From Gammaproteobacteria bacterium (lineage in GTDB: Bacteria; Pseudomonadota; Gammaproteobacteria; Thiohalomonadales; Thiohalomonadaceae): 40,881 bases of DNA. This document shows, piece after piece, positions 1 through 7,202 of this stretch. The DNA is taken from positions 1 through 40,881 of the forward strand of contig JALOAT010000037.1 in assembly GCA_023228645.1 (NCBI GenBank), in the 5' to 3' direction. Each line of letters begins with the position of its first letter. Within the stretch, counting starts at the first letter, position 1. The position numbers and the translations under genes were made by a program. A model generated the notes under the pieces. It did not search any database. It saw nothing but the letters and a program-made list of their open reading frames with translations, and was not told the DNA's origin.

Positions 1-762
1 TGGCACGGTCACGCCACCTTCGAGGTGGTGACGCCCAAGGGCGTGGTGCTGATGATCGATCCCTGGCTGGGCAACCCCAAGAATCCCGCCGCCGGCAAGG
101 ACCCCATCGCGCAGGTGAAGCGGCTCGACTACATCCTGCTCAGCCACGGGCACAGCGATCACATCGCCGACGCCGCGGCGCTTGCGAAAAAAACCGGCGC
201 GCAACTGGTGGCCATTCCCGAGCTGGGCGCGCAGATGGTGAAGCTCAAGGGCTATCCGCAGAAGCAGTTCGGCATCGCCACCTCCATGAACATGGGCGGC
301 GAGATCAGCATCGCCGAGGGTGAAGTGCGCGTGGCCATGACCGACGCGAAACACTCGGGCGGCATGGACAATCCCTTCGCGGCCGACGACCCGAAGGCCC
401 CGGCGATGGTGTACGCGGGCAATCCGGTCGGCCTCGTGATTCGCGTGGCCGGCGGGCCGACCCTCTACCACACGGGCGACACCGATTACTTCGCCGACAT
501 GAGCTACATCGGCGAGCGCTACGCACCCGACCTCGCCCTGCTCTCCGCCGGCGATCACTTCACCATGGGGCCGGTGGTCGCCGCGCGCGCCGCCAAGGCC
601 GTGCAGGCGCGCACCGCGGTGCCCATGCACTGGGGCACGTTTCCGGTGCTGGCGCAGGACATGGATGAATTCGTCGCCGAGGCCAAACGCCTCGACGTGA
701 CGACGCGTGTGATCCAGCCCGGCGAGACGCTGGTGTTCGAGGGCAAGACCCTCAAGCGCTGA
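1..762 (+). CDS. Metal-dependent hydrolase, UPF0173/YtkL-like metallo-beta-lactamase fold (5' partial)
   Basis: The frame is open from base 1, so the N-terminus lies outside the window; 253 residues are visible, close to a full UPF0173 protein. The visible part starts with W-H-G-H-A-T-F, the usual beginning of the fold just after the first strand. The di-metal motif H-G-H-S-D-H follows the strand ending in ILLSHGH. Later metal-site elements include DAKHSGG, the YHTGDTDYF segment and a final MHWGTFP histidine. The family is a cytoplasmic metallo-hydrolase whose physiological substrate is generally unknown. The gene converges on the next gene with a GC-rich hairpin between them. The family call is firm; the substrate cannot be read from sequence. 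Confidence 0.9.
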   Translation, partial: WHGHATFEVVTPKGVVLMIDPWLGNPKNPAAGKDPIAQVKRLDYILLSHGHSDHIADAAALAKKTGAQLVAIPELGAQMVKLKGYPQKQFGIATSMNMGGEISIAEGEVRVAMTDAKHSGGMDNPFAADDPKAPAMVYAGNPVGLVIRVAGGPTLYHTGDTDYFADMSYIGERYAPDLALLSAGDHFTMGPVVAARAAKAVQARTAVPMHWGTFPVLAQDMDEFVAEAKRLDVTTRVIQPGETLVFEGKTLKR

Positions 763-769
763 TCTCAGG

Positions 770-796
770 CGGCGGGGCCGGTCAGCGGCCCCGCCG
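770..796. terminator. GC-rich hairpin between convergent genes
   Basis: Arms GGCGGGGCCG (771-780) and CGGCCCCGCC (786-795) are perfectly complementary around a 5-base loop, and one more pair can form at 770/796. It lies between two stop codons facing each other and has no T-tract. It could act as a bidirectional, weakly intrinsic terminator or as an RNA 3'-end stabiliser. Confidence 0.55.
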
Positions 797-798
797 GC

Positions 799-1407
799 TC
801 AGAACGGCCACCACCACGGGCCGTCCAGATCGTCACGGCAGGTCTTCAACTGCGCGGCATAGCGTTGCGCACGGGCCTGCACCTTCTTCGCCACACCCAT
901 CAGCCAGGGCTTTTGCAGATAAGTCTTGCGCTGAAATCCGCCGTGGCCTTCGTGATAAGCGAGATACTGCTGGCGCGCATCCCACTTCGACAGGCCGAGA
1001 GTGCGCTGGGACAGGTCCGCATACCAGCCGATGAATTCCACGGCGTCGGCGAAGTCGTCGCGATCCGCCGACCAGTTTCCGCTCTTGCGCTGGTACCACG
1101 CCCAGGTCTCGTCCTTCACCTGCGCATAGCCGTAGGCGGTCGAGGCGCGGCGCCAGGGGATGAACCCAAGCAGGTAGCGCCGCGGCGTCACCGCCTCCGC
1201 ATCGAATTTGGATTCCTGGTGCACGATGGCGAGCTGCACGTGCTGCGGCACGCCGTAGCGTTCCTGGACCGTCTTGGTGGCGCGATACCAGCCGCGGTAT
1301 TCCTCGAAGATGGCGCAGGAGTTGTCGATATTGCGCGGCGGCGCCGTGGTGCAGCCCGCGATGAGCAGTGCGGCAAAGGCGGTGAACAGCGGTCGCGGCA
1401 TTTCCAT
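799..1407 (-). CDS. Lytic-transglycosylase-like (SLT-type) lipoprotein
   Basis: The protein has 202 residues. It starts with a lipoprotein signal: charged start, hydrophobic core and lipobox L-I-A-G-C with Cys about residue 19. The mature part carries an SLT-like core: AIVHQESKFDAEA, in which the Glu of Q-E-S is the expected catalytic acid, then AYGYAQVKDETW and a C-terminal YLAYHEGHGGF block. Proteins of this type cleave peptidoglycan glycan strands from the periplasmic face of the outer membrane. It is short for a complete Slt/Mlt enzyme, so activity is inferred from the motifs only. It appears monocistronic, ending against the convergent hydrolase gene. Confidence 0.82.
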   Translation of the reverse strand: MEMPRPLFTAFAALLIAGCTTAPPRNIDNSCAIFEEYRGWYRATKTVQERYGVPQHVQLAIVHQESKFDAEAVTPRRYLLGFIPWRRASTAYGYAQVKDETWAWYQRKSGNWSADRDDFADAVEFIGWYADLSQRTLGLSKWDARQQYLAYHEGHGGFQRKTYLQKPWLMGVAKKVQARAQRYAAQLKTCRDDLDGPWWWPF

Positions 1408-1571
1408 TTATCGATGTGTTTGTTGTTCCTGGACCGGTGGATTGTGCCCTGTTCCCCCGCCCATGCGCCAACCCGCGCGGTGATTGCATGACGCGCACCG
1501 CAAGGATGCGTGCCGTGGATTTCCGCAAAACCGCCATGTCGCCAGGACCGGCAGCGCCTAGGCTGAAGGTG

Positions 1572-1675
1572 AGGCTGCTAAAGGCAAACTTGTTGAAAGA
1601 CAAGGGCGCAAAGCCACCGGTCTAAGGGATGCGTCCTTCGGGACTAACTTCCTAAGATCGCGGGGCTGCCAGCCT
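1572..1675 (+). promoter_or_regulatory. Cyclic di-GMP-I (GEMM-I) riboswitch aptamer
   Basis: The segment matches the GEMM-I consensus closely. A closing stem pairs AGGCTG (1572-1577) with CAGCCT (1670-1675). Next comes GGCAAAC, then a stem CTTGT/ACAAG capped by a GAAA tetraloop, then the diagnostic GGCGCAAAGCC followed by ACCGGTCTAAG. A second stem-loop holds GTCC-TTCG-GGAC. The 3' block GCGGGGCTGCC completes the fold. The base corresponding to G20 of the Vc2 aptamer appears to be G, which favours c-di-GMP over cGAMP. An intrinsic terminator follows 22 bases later and the htpX start is 100 bases downstream, so transcriptional control of htpX-pspAB is expected. ON or OFF polarity cannot be read directly. 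Confidence 0.93.
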
Positions 1676-1697
1676 CCTCCACTCTCCTTTTGGTACG

Positions 1698-1722
1698 GCC
1701 GCCCGCGAGGCGGCATTTTTTT
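1698..1722 (+). terminator. Intrinsic terminator, expression platform of the riboswitch
   Basis: Arms GCCGCC (1698-1703) and GGCGGC (1709-1714) enclose a 5-base loop and are followed by ATTTTTTT (1715-1722), a textbook Rho-independent terminator. It sits between the c-di-GMP aptamer and the htpX start codon. It is therefore the likely decision point of the switch rather than the end of an upstream gene; the nearest upstream gene is on the other strand. Confidence 0.88.
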
Positions 1723-1775
1723 GCCCGCATCGGCGCCGGTTCGGCTTACCTATACTGCCGGTAAGGTGCACATTC

Positions 1776-2666
1776 ATGGCCAGGCACTGGTATTCGGAAG
1801 ACAAGCAACTGACGCTGCGCATGCTGTTGGTGTTGTTCCTGCTCGCCGCCCTTTATCTCGGCTTCATCGCGGTGCTGTGGAGCAGCGGTGTGTCGCTGAC
1901 CGGCGTGGTGCTGGTGGCGGCGCTGCTGCTCGGCGCGCAGTATTACTACTCCGACCGCATCGTGCTGTGGTCCATGGGCGCGCGGGAGGTGTCCCGTGCC
2001 GACGCGCCGGAACTGCATGACAGTGTGGAGCGATTGTGCGCCCTCGCCGACCTGCCCAAGCCGCGCGTCGCCCTGGTGCAGACGTCCATCCCCAATGCCT
2101 TCGCCACCGGACGCAGCCCCAAGGCGGCGGTGGTCGCCGTGACCACCGGCCTGTTGCAGCGCCTCGAACGTGATGAAGTGGAGGCCGTGCTCGCCCACGA
2201 GCTCAGTCACGTGCGTCATCGCGACGTGATGGTGATGACCCTCGCCAGCTTCTTCGCCACCCTGGCACAGCTGCTCATGCGCCGCATGATGTGGGCCGGC
2301 GCCTTCGGCGGGCGGCGCCAGAATGCCGCCGGCGTCATGCTGATCTATTTCGCCTCCCTGGTGGTGTGGCTGATCAGCTTCTTCCTCATCCGCGCCCTGT
2401 CCCGTTACCGTGAGCTGGCGGCGGATCGCGGCGCCGCGGTGATCACCGGCGCGCCCTCGCGCCTGTCCTCCGCCCTGGTCAAGATCAGCGGCAATCTGCA
2501 ACGCATCCCCAGCCGCGACCTGCGCGAGGTGGAGGGCATGAATGCCTTCCTGATCTTTCCCGCGGCGACCGGTGACGTGCTGTCCGGCCTGTTCGCCACC
2601 CACCCTTCCCTGGACAAGCGGCTGGAGCAGCTGCGCCGTCTCGAACGCCAGATGGAAGGCCGATGA
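1776..2666 (+). CDS. htpX: M48 zinc metalloprotease, HtpX-like
   Basis: The protein has 296 residues with two N-terminal membrane segments (about residues 13-33 and 36-55) and another hydrophobic pair around residues 150-215. The zinc motif H-E-L-S-H is at residues 141-145 and the third ligand is Glu213 in YRELAADR, the normal M48 arrangement. HtpX proteases degrade misfolded membrane proteins from the cytoplasmic face of the inner membrane. The stop overlaps the start of pspAB by 4 bases, so the two are translationally coupled. This is the HtpX variant found next to pspAB. The leader carries a c-di-GMP-I riboswitch and a terminator, so expression is probably tied to c-di-GMP. Confidence 0.93.
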   Translation: MARHWYSEDKQLTLRMLLVLFLLAALYLGFIAVLWSSGVSLTGVVLVAALLLGAQYYYSDRIVLWSMGAREVSRADAPELHDSVERLCALADLPKPRVALVQTSIPNAFATGRSPKAAVVAVTTGLLQRLERDEVEAVLAHELSHVRHRDVMVMTLASFFATLAQLLMRRMMWAGAFGGRRQNAAGVMLIYFASLVVWLISFFLIRALSRYRELAADRGAAVITGAPSRLSSALVKISGNLQRIPSRDLREVEGMNAFLIFPAATGDVLSGLFATHPSLDKRLEQLRRLERQMEGR

Positions 2667-3220
2667 AGTGGCTCGATGCGCTGCTCGGGCGGTCGCGCCC
2701 AGCCCGCTCGAACCTCGAACCGCTGTTCGCCATGTCCAGCGCCTACGTCACGTTGTCCGTGCAACTCGGCCTGGCGCCCGCCGGCCGCGGCGGCGTGTGT
2801 CTGCGCCCGGTACAGTCCACCCGCTTTGCACAGGCGCGCGACGAACTGCGCGCCATCGTCGGTGGCGCGGGCACGCAGGTCGAGTTCGCCGAGGACCCGC
2901 TCGGCTTCTTGTGGGTGCTCATCACGAGTGCCAGCTTCGAGGAACTGGTCGCAGCCATGCACATGACCAGCCTCACCCTGCAGGAGCACGGCTTTGCCGA
3001 GCAGCTGCTGGCGGCGGTGTTTCCTTTCCAGCGCGACGGCGCGCCGGTGTACTTGATCTACAACTACAAACGCGGCCGTTTCTATCCCATGGCGCCGGAC
3101 AAGGGCGACCATGAACGTGACAACGCCGAGGAACTGCGCCTTGGTTCGCTGCTTGAGCGGGAGTTGCCGATGGAACCGGATCAGGCGCGCTGGTTTCCCC
3201 TCTGGGGCATGCCCCTGTAA
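2663..3220 (+). CDS. pspAB: PspA-associated protein PspAB
   Basis: The protein has 185 residues and no signal peptide. It matches the PspAB family along its length: N-terminal WLDALLGRSRPARSNLEPLF, a central LGFLWVLI block, then YLIYNYKRGRFYPMAP and a C-terminal ELPMEPDQARWFPLW. PspAB is a conserved partner of PspA-based envelope stress systems, known mainly from actinobacteria and often next to htpX. Its biochemical role is not established. The start ATG overlaps the htpX stop. It converges on pspAA with only six bases between the stop codons, so the two operons form one locus. Confidence 0.9.
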   Translation: MKWLDALLGRSRPARSNLEPLFAMSSAYVTLSVQLGLAPAGRGGVCLRPVQSTRFAQARDELRAIVGGAGTQVEFAEDPLGFLWVLITSASFEELVAAMHMTSLTLQEHGFAEQLLAAVFPFQRDGAPVYLIYNYKRGRFYPMAPDKGDHERDNAEELRLGSLLERELPMEPDQARWFPLWGMPL

Positions 3221-3226
3221 GGCCAC

Positions 3227-3505
3227 TCAGCCCGGCACCACGCCCTCGTCCGTGAACAGCGCGCGCAGGTCATCCTGGCCCATGGACGGGCTCGGCAGCA
3301 CCACGTCGGAGACCGCCAGCTCGCTGTCGCCAAGCGGTTCACCATTGGTGCGCACCAGTTCGAGCATCTGCGCGAACAGCGCGTCGAAGGAGCCGGCGCC
3401 GCTGCCTGCGACCACCGCAACGAGCATGTCGTCGATCTCATTCAGGCGATCGACGAAACGGCTGTCGAGCCGGTATTGGCCTTCGTCCAGGATCCGCACG
3501 ATCAT
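3227..3505 (-). CDS. pspAA: PspA-associated protein PspAA
   Basis: The protein has 92 residues, is acidic and soluble. N-terminal MIVRILDEGQYRLD, central LNEIDDMLVAVV and C-terminal ALFTDEGVVPG match PspAA, a small partner of PspA. The start is supported by a GAGGAG ribosome-binding site about 7 bases upstream, inside the short gap after the pspA stop. It is the second gene of a pspA-pspAA operon. PspAA is thought to work with PspA at the membrane; the exact role is not defined. Confidence 0.9.
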   Translation of the reverse strand: MIVRILDEGQYRLDSRFVDRLNEIDDMLVAVVAGSGAGSFDALFAQMLELVRTNGEPLGDSELAVSDVVLPSPSMGQDDLRALFTDEGVVPG

Positions 3506-3519
3506 GGCTTTCTCCTCGC

Positions 3520-4236
3520 TCAGGGCCGCGCTTCGGGTGCATGGACCTGCTGCTTGAGTGCCGCCAGTTCCGCCTCGACGTTTTGCGTGGCGGTCATCTG
3601 GGCCAGTTCGCGGTCGAGCCGGTCGGCGGCCGGCGAGCCCAGTTCCTCCAAGGTACCGGCCTCGACCAGTTCATCGATGGCCGAGGCGCGGGCACGCATG
3701 TCCTGCGTCTTGTGCTCGGCACGCTCGATAGCGAGGCCCACGGAGGCCATTTCCTCCGACAGGCCGGTGGCCGCCTCGCCGATGCGCACCTGGGCTTCGG
3801 CGGCGGAATACTGCGCCTTGGTGAGTTCCTTGCGGCTGCGGAACGCCTCCACCTTGGCAGTCAGCTTCGCCTCGGCCGCCTGCAGTTTCTGCTGCTCCGT
3901 CTCCAGGTCGCCAATCTGGGCTTCGAGACCTTCCAACTGCTGTGTGGCCGCCTGTTTGCGCTGGATGGCGAGACGGGCGAGGTCCTCGCGCCCTGCACCA
4001 AGGGCATCGCGCGACTGCTGTTCCAGCTTGCCCAGGTTGGCGCGCAATTTCCCGGCCTGGAGTTCCAGGCGGCGCCGCGAGGTGACCACCTCGACGATGC
4101 CGCGTTTCACGTCGTTCAACAACTCGCGCTGCTTTTCATAGGAGTAATCCAGCAGCGCGGCCGGGTCCTCGGATTGCGCCAGGATCTGGTTCATCCTGGC
4201 CTTGATGACCGTCGCCAACCTCGACAGCATGCCCAT
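3520..4236 (-). CDS. pspA: Phage shock protein A / IM30-family membrane stress protein
   Basis: The protein has 238 residues starting MGMLSRLATVIKARMNQIL, the usual amphipathic N-terminal helix of PspA/IM30, followed by DPAALLDYSYEKQRELL. The rest is almost entirely predicted coiled coil, as expected for this ESCRT-III-like family that binds and repairs the inner membrane. A longer open frame exists upstream. The start at 4236 is chosen because of family homology and a strong GGAGGAG ribosome-binding site. No PspF, PspB or PspC lies nearby. The PspAA/PspAB/HtpX company marks this as the actinobacterial-style Psp arrangement rather than the enterobacterial one. Confidence 0.93.
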   Translation of the reverse strand: MGMLSRLATVIKARMNQILAQSEDPAALLDYSYEKQRELLNDVKRGIVEVVTSRRRLELQAGKLRANLGKLEQQSRDALGAGREDLARLAIQRKQAATQQLEGLEAQIGDLETEQQKLQAAEAKLTAKVEAFRSRKELTKAQYSAAEAQVRIGEAATGLSEEMASVGLAIERAEHKTQDMRARASAIDELVEAGTLEELGSPAADRLDRELAQMTATQNVEAELAALKQQVHAPEARP

Positions 4237-4348
4237 GATCGCCTCCTCCCGTAGGGGCATCATTGAATTCAGAATAGGCCAAGGGGTGCTGCCGGGCCGT
4301 GCGTTTGGCTTGCTAGGCTTTCTGCAATGAGACCCGAGGAGACAACCC

Positions 4349-4567
4349 ATGGCTGATCCCAAACCACCCCCGGAAGAACCCGGCCGCGCCGGCAAACAGC
4401 AGGCCGAACAGCTGCCGCCCTTGAGGGCGAAGACGTCGCGCATGAACGACGACGTGCCCGACTGGAGCGATCCAGTATGCAGCTGTGAGGCGGAACCGTA
4501 CTGGCTGGAGGTCTCGGACGAGATCGAGGAGAAACAGCAGGCCGGTGAAGAGACCCGCACGCCCTGA
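4349..4567 (+). CDS. Small hydrophilic protein of unknown function
   Basis: The 72-residue protein is not recognised. It is Pro/Glu/Lys-rich, with a Pro-rich first third (MADPKPPPEEPGRAGKQ) and a C-terminal half holding DDVPDWSDPVCSC and YWLEVSDEIEEKQQ. It has no signal peptide or membrane segment and looks largely disordered. A GAGGAG ribosome-binding site about 7 bases before the ATG supports translation. It lies divergent from pspA, which may only be coincidence. Call rests on coding-like composition and the ribosome-binding site. Confidence 0.55.
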   Translation: MADPKPPPEEPGRAGKQQAEQLPPLRAKTSRMNDDVPDWSDPVCSCEAEPYWLEVSDEIEEKQQAGEETRTP

Positions 4568-4693
4568 GGGGGCAGTATGGGCAAGCTGGAAGCTCATCGC
4601 TGGCTGCCATGCTCCTTGAGCATGGTTCCGCGCGCGGCCTTGGGCCGGTAGAATCGCGCACCGCCCCCGTGCAGGGCTTTGCAGGATTTCTTG

Positions 4694-5620
4694 ATGGCTT
4701 CCAGTCTGTTCGTACTGCTCGACGACATCGCCTCCGTGCTGGACGATGTCGCGGTGCTCACCAAGGTCGCCGGCAAGAAGACGGCGGGGGTGTTGGGCGA
4801 CGACCTGGCGCTGAACGCCCAGCAGGTCAGCGACGTTCACGCCGACCGCGAATTGCCGGTGGTCTGGGCAGTGGCCAAGGGGTCGCTGCTCAACAAGGCG
4901 ATCCTGGTGCCCGTGGCGCTCGCCATCAGCGCCTTCGCCTCCTGGCTCATCACGCCGCTGCTCATGCTGGGCGGCGCCTTTCTCTGTTTCGAAGGATTCG
5001 AGAAACTCGTGCACCGCTACTTCCACGGGGCGGAGGCGGCGGCGCACCACGCCCGGCACGTGCAGGCCCTCACAGACGCCACCGTGGATCTGCTGGCGCT
5101 CGAGCGCGACAAGATCCGCGGCGCCGTGCGCACCGACTTCGTGCTGTCCGCCGAGATCATCGCCATCACCCTCGGGGTGGTGGCGGACGCATCCTTTCTC
5201 ACCCAACTCGCCGTGCTGTCCGGTGTGGCGCTGGCGGTCACTGTCGGTGTGTACGGGCTGGTGGCGGGTATCGTCAAGCTTGATGACGCTGGGCTCTATC
5301 TGGTCCGGCGCGAAGGCAAACTGGCGCGGCGCGTCGGCGCAGCCATCCTGCGGGCGGCGCCCCGGCTCATGAAGCTTCTCAACATCGTCGGCACCACCGC
5401 CATGTTCCTGGTAGGCGGCGGTATCGTGCTGCACGGCATCCCCGGCACGCAGCACCTCATGACGACCCTGAGCAGTGCTGCGGCCATGTTGCCGGGGCTG
5501 GCCCCGCTCGTGCCCACACTGGTGAACGGCCTTGGCGGCGTGCTCGTCGGGGCGCTGGTCCTCAGCTTGGTGAAAGGCGCCCAACTGCTGCGCCCCGGAC
5601 TCTCCACACAGGGTTCGTGA
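4694..5620 (+). CDS. DUF808 / YedI-family inner-membrane protein
   Basis: The protein has 308 residues. It begins MASSLFVLLDDIASVLDDVA and continues with KVAGKKTAGVLGDDLALNA and a VVWAVAKGS segment, the conserved opening of the DUF808 (YedI) family. At least five membrane segments follow (around residues 75-110, 165-195, 225-250 and the C-terminal 60 residues). The function of the family is unknown; it sits in the inner membrane. A start 15 bases upstream is possible, but the one chosen matches the family N-terminus. It is monocistronic and ends at a strong hairpin shared with the convergent OmpA-like gene. Confidence 0.9.
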   Translation: MASSLFVLLDDIASVLDDVAVLTKVAGKKTAGVLGDDLALNAQQVSDVHADRELPVVWAVAKGSLLNKAILVPVALAISAFASWLITPLLMLGGAFLCFEGFEKLVHRYFHGAEAAAHHARHVQALTDATVDLLALERDKIRGAVRTDFVLSAEIIAITLGVVADASFLTQLAVLSGVALAVTVGVYGLVAGIVKLDDAGLYLVRREGKLARRVGAAILRAAPRLMKLLNIVGTTAMFLVGGGIVLHGIPGTQHLMTTLSSAAAMLPGLAPLVPTLVNGLGGVLVGALVLSLVKGAQLLRPGLSTQGS

Positions 5621-5623
5621 AAA

Positions 5624-5647
5624 TCCCCGGCGCAAACGCGCCGGGGA
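5624..5647. terminator. Perfect hairpin between convergent genes
   Basis: Arms TCCCCGGCGC (5624-5633) and GCGCCGGGGA (5638-5647) form 10 perfect pairs around an AAAC loop. It starts 4 bases after the DUF808 stop and lies 11 bases from the OmpA-like stop. The AAA on its left provides a short T-run for the minus-strand transcript only. Probably a bidirectional terminator. Confidence 0.7.
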
Positions 5648-5658
5648 AGCCCCGCATG

Positions 5659-6447
5659 TCAGCGCCCCGTATCGGGGAACACGATCTCCACACGGCGGTT
5701 GAGCTGACGGCCGCCCGCGTTCTGGTTGCTCGCAATGGGCCGGCTCTCTCCATAGCCGCGGGTCACGATGCGCTCGGGCTCGATGCCGCGCGCCACGATG
5801 AGCTCCTTCACCGCCTCGGCGCGGCGGCTGGACAGGTCCTGGTTGTAACCCGCGTCACCCACCGAATCCGTGTGCCCCTCGACGATGATGTGCTGATCTT
5901 CGTTCCGGGTCAGGAAGCCCGCCACCCGATCCACGGTCGGTGTCGCGCCTGGAGCGATGTTGGCGCTGTCGGTCTGGAAGAACACATCATCGAGCTTCAG
6001 AAGCATGCCGCGGTCGGTACGTTGTGCCTCCAGTGCCGCCAGCTCCGCCTCCAACTCGCGGGTGCGTTGCCGTTGCTCCTTGAGCTCTGACTCCCGTGCG
6101 CCCAGCGCCAGCTGATCGCGCTCCTCACCCAGCGCCTGGATGTCCTTCTCCACGGCGCCGCGCTCGGCCGAAACACGTGCGACGTCCAGGTGCCGTTTGG
6201 TCAGATAGACGTAGTGATCGCGGGCGTCCCCATCATCGTCGGCCACCGCACGCTCGGCCCGCTCGAGGGTCTGCTCGGCATCGAGTACCGCGTCCGGCGC
6301 ATGGGCCTGCACGTCCGCATTGTTCTTGAGCGCCTGCAGATCTCCGCGCAGCCTGCTCAGCTCGGAGTCATCTTCCGGCGAGGCGGCACAGCCGGCCAAC
6401 ATCCCGACCGTGATGGTCAACGCCATCCACAACGATGCAGCTTTCAC
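5659..6447 (-). CDS. OmpA-family lipoprotein with DUF4398-like N-terminal region
   Basis: The protein has 262 residues. A lipoprotein signal ends in G-M-L-A-G-C (Cys about residue 20). The next ~110 residues are helical and resemble the DUF4398 region, with coiled-coil heptads around residues 95-145. The C-terminal ~110 residues form an OmpA-like peptidoglycan-binding domain: FFQTDSANI, VEGHTDSVG, NQDLSSRRAEAV and NRRVEIVF, including the Asp and Arg that bind diaminopimelate. It most likely ties the outer membrane to the cell wall. Its ATG overlaps the stop of the upstream DUF4398 gene by 4 bases, so the two are coupled. Confidence 0.92.
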   Translation of the reverse strand: MKAASLWMALTITVGMLAGCAASPEDDSELSRLRGDLQALKNNADVQAHAPDAVLDAEQTLERAERAVADDDGDARDHYVYLTKRHLDVARVSAERGAVEKDIQALGEERDQLALGARESELKEQRQRTRELEAELAALEAQRTDRGMLLKLDDVFFQTDSANIAPGATPTVDRVAGFLTRNEDQHIIVEGHTDSVGDAGYNQDLSSRRAEAVKELIVARGIEPERIVTRGYGESRPIASNQNAGGRQLNRRVEIVFPDTGR

Positions 6448-6827
6448 TGGGCACCTCCCGTCGTCCCGTTGCCGTCACGCAGCGACTCGATGGAACGGTT
6501 CATCTCCTCCTGCAGCACCTCGGCCTTGGCGAGCCGCGCCTTGGCTTCCGCCAACCGGGCGTCCAGGGTGACCTGTTCGGCAAGTCGTTTGGCCCTGAGC
6601 CGATCGGCATCTTCGTCCGAGTTGCCGAGGGTACGCGCCTCGGCCAGCTTGCGTTCGGCCGTGGCCATTTCGAATGAGGCGAATTCATAGCCGTTGGCTT
6701 GGCGCGCCCGCTCCATGGCCTCGGTCGCCGCGTTCAATTCGTCGGTCGGCTTCGCCACCTCGTTTCCGGCGCACGCCACGAGAGAAGCCAGCGTGGCGGC
6801 CGCAATCAGCAGTTTTCCGCTGCCCAT
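6444..6827 (-). CDS. DUF4398-domain lipoprotein
   Basis: The protein has 127 residues starting MGSGKLLIAAATLASLVACAG, a lipoprotein signal with lipobox L-V-A-C. The mature part is one long helical DUF4398-like segment rich in Ala, Glu and Arg (AERKLAEARTLGNSDEDADRL is typical) with strong coiled-coil potential. A longer frame exists upstream, but the start at 6827 has a GGAG ribosome-binding site and a correct signal peptide. It is the first gene of a two-gene operon with the OmpA-like lipoprotein, which carries a related region. Together they look like a periplasmic scaffold; the function is unknown. Confidence 0.87.
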   Translation of the reverse strand: MGSGKLLIAAATLASLVACAGNEVAKPTDELNAATEAMERARQANGYEFASFEMATAERKLAEARTLGNSDEDADRLRAKRLAEQVTLDARLAEAKARLAKAEVLQEEMNRSIESLRDGNGTTGGAQ

Positions 6828-6897
6828 GATCCGTTTCTCCGCAAAGAGCCATTCGTTCAATAAACGATTAGCAGGCTGCGCGAAAACAGACGGCCAC

Positions 6898-6930
6898 GCC
6901 GCCCCGGCGCGTAACCGGGGCGGGATAGCT
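6898..6930 (-). terminator. GC-rich hairpin downstream of the csrA-like gene
   Basis: A GCCGCCCCGG arm pairs with CCGGGGCGG across a short loop, 40-70 bases after the csrA-like stop codon when read leftwards. There is no clear T-run on either strand. It separates the XRE/csrA-like operon from the lipoprotein operon that follows on the same strand. Tentative. Confidence 0.4.
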
Positions 6931-6971
6931 TTGTGCTCGCGAGCAGAGGTTTCCCGCGCCGGCGGGTGGAA

Positions 6972-7175
6972 TCAGCGGCTTCGCAGCAGTTCCTCCTCGA
7001 CCACCAGCCATCCAGGATCCGCGTAGATGGCGAAGCGTGCCTGATCGCCACTGGCCTGAATCAGCATCACCTCCACCGGCTTGGCGAACAATTCACCCAC
7101 CGGTGTGGTGGGGTCGATGTCGGGCGACGGCTGGATGCTGATCATCTGGCCGATCCCACGTCGCATGAGTAGCAC
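6972..7175 (-). CDS. Degenerate CsrA/RsmA-like small protein
   Basis: The 67-residue protein resembles carbon storage regulator CsrA at both ends. MLLMRRGIGQM aligns with CsrA MLILTRRVGET, and VEVMLIQASGDQARFAIYA then VVEEELL aligns with the beta3-beta5 part of CsrA. The GTG start at 7175 is chosen because an AGGAG site lies 6 bases upstream and because it matches CsrA residue 1; a TTG further upstream is less likely. Two things are odd. About 15 extra residues (PSPDIDPTTPVGELFAK) sit after strand 1, and the key RNA-contact Arg44 of CsrA is replaced by Glu, with Arg7 replaced by Gly. It follows an XRE regulator gene with a short gap, so it is probably co-transcribed. RNA binding is uncertain. 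Confidence 0.7.
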   Translation of the reverse strand: MLLMRRGIGQMISIQPSPDIDPTTPVGELFAKPVEVMLIQASGDQARFAIYADPGWLVVEEELLRSR

Positions 7176-7202
7176 GTCGAACTCCTTTTTCAACGTCGAT
7201 TC

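Noticed and set aside
1746..2603. Long minus-strand open frame opposite htpX
   Set aside because: It is a shadow of the high-GC plus-strand gene, His/Gln/Gly-rich with no domain; htpX has the catalytic motifs.
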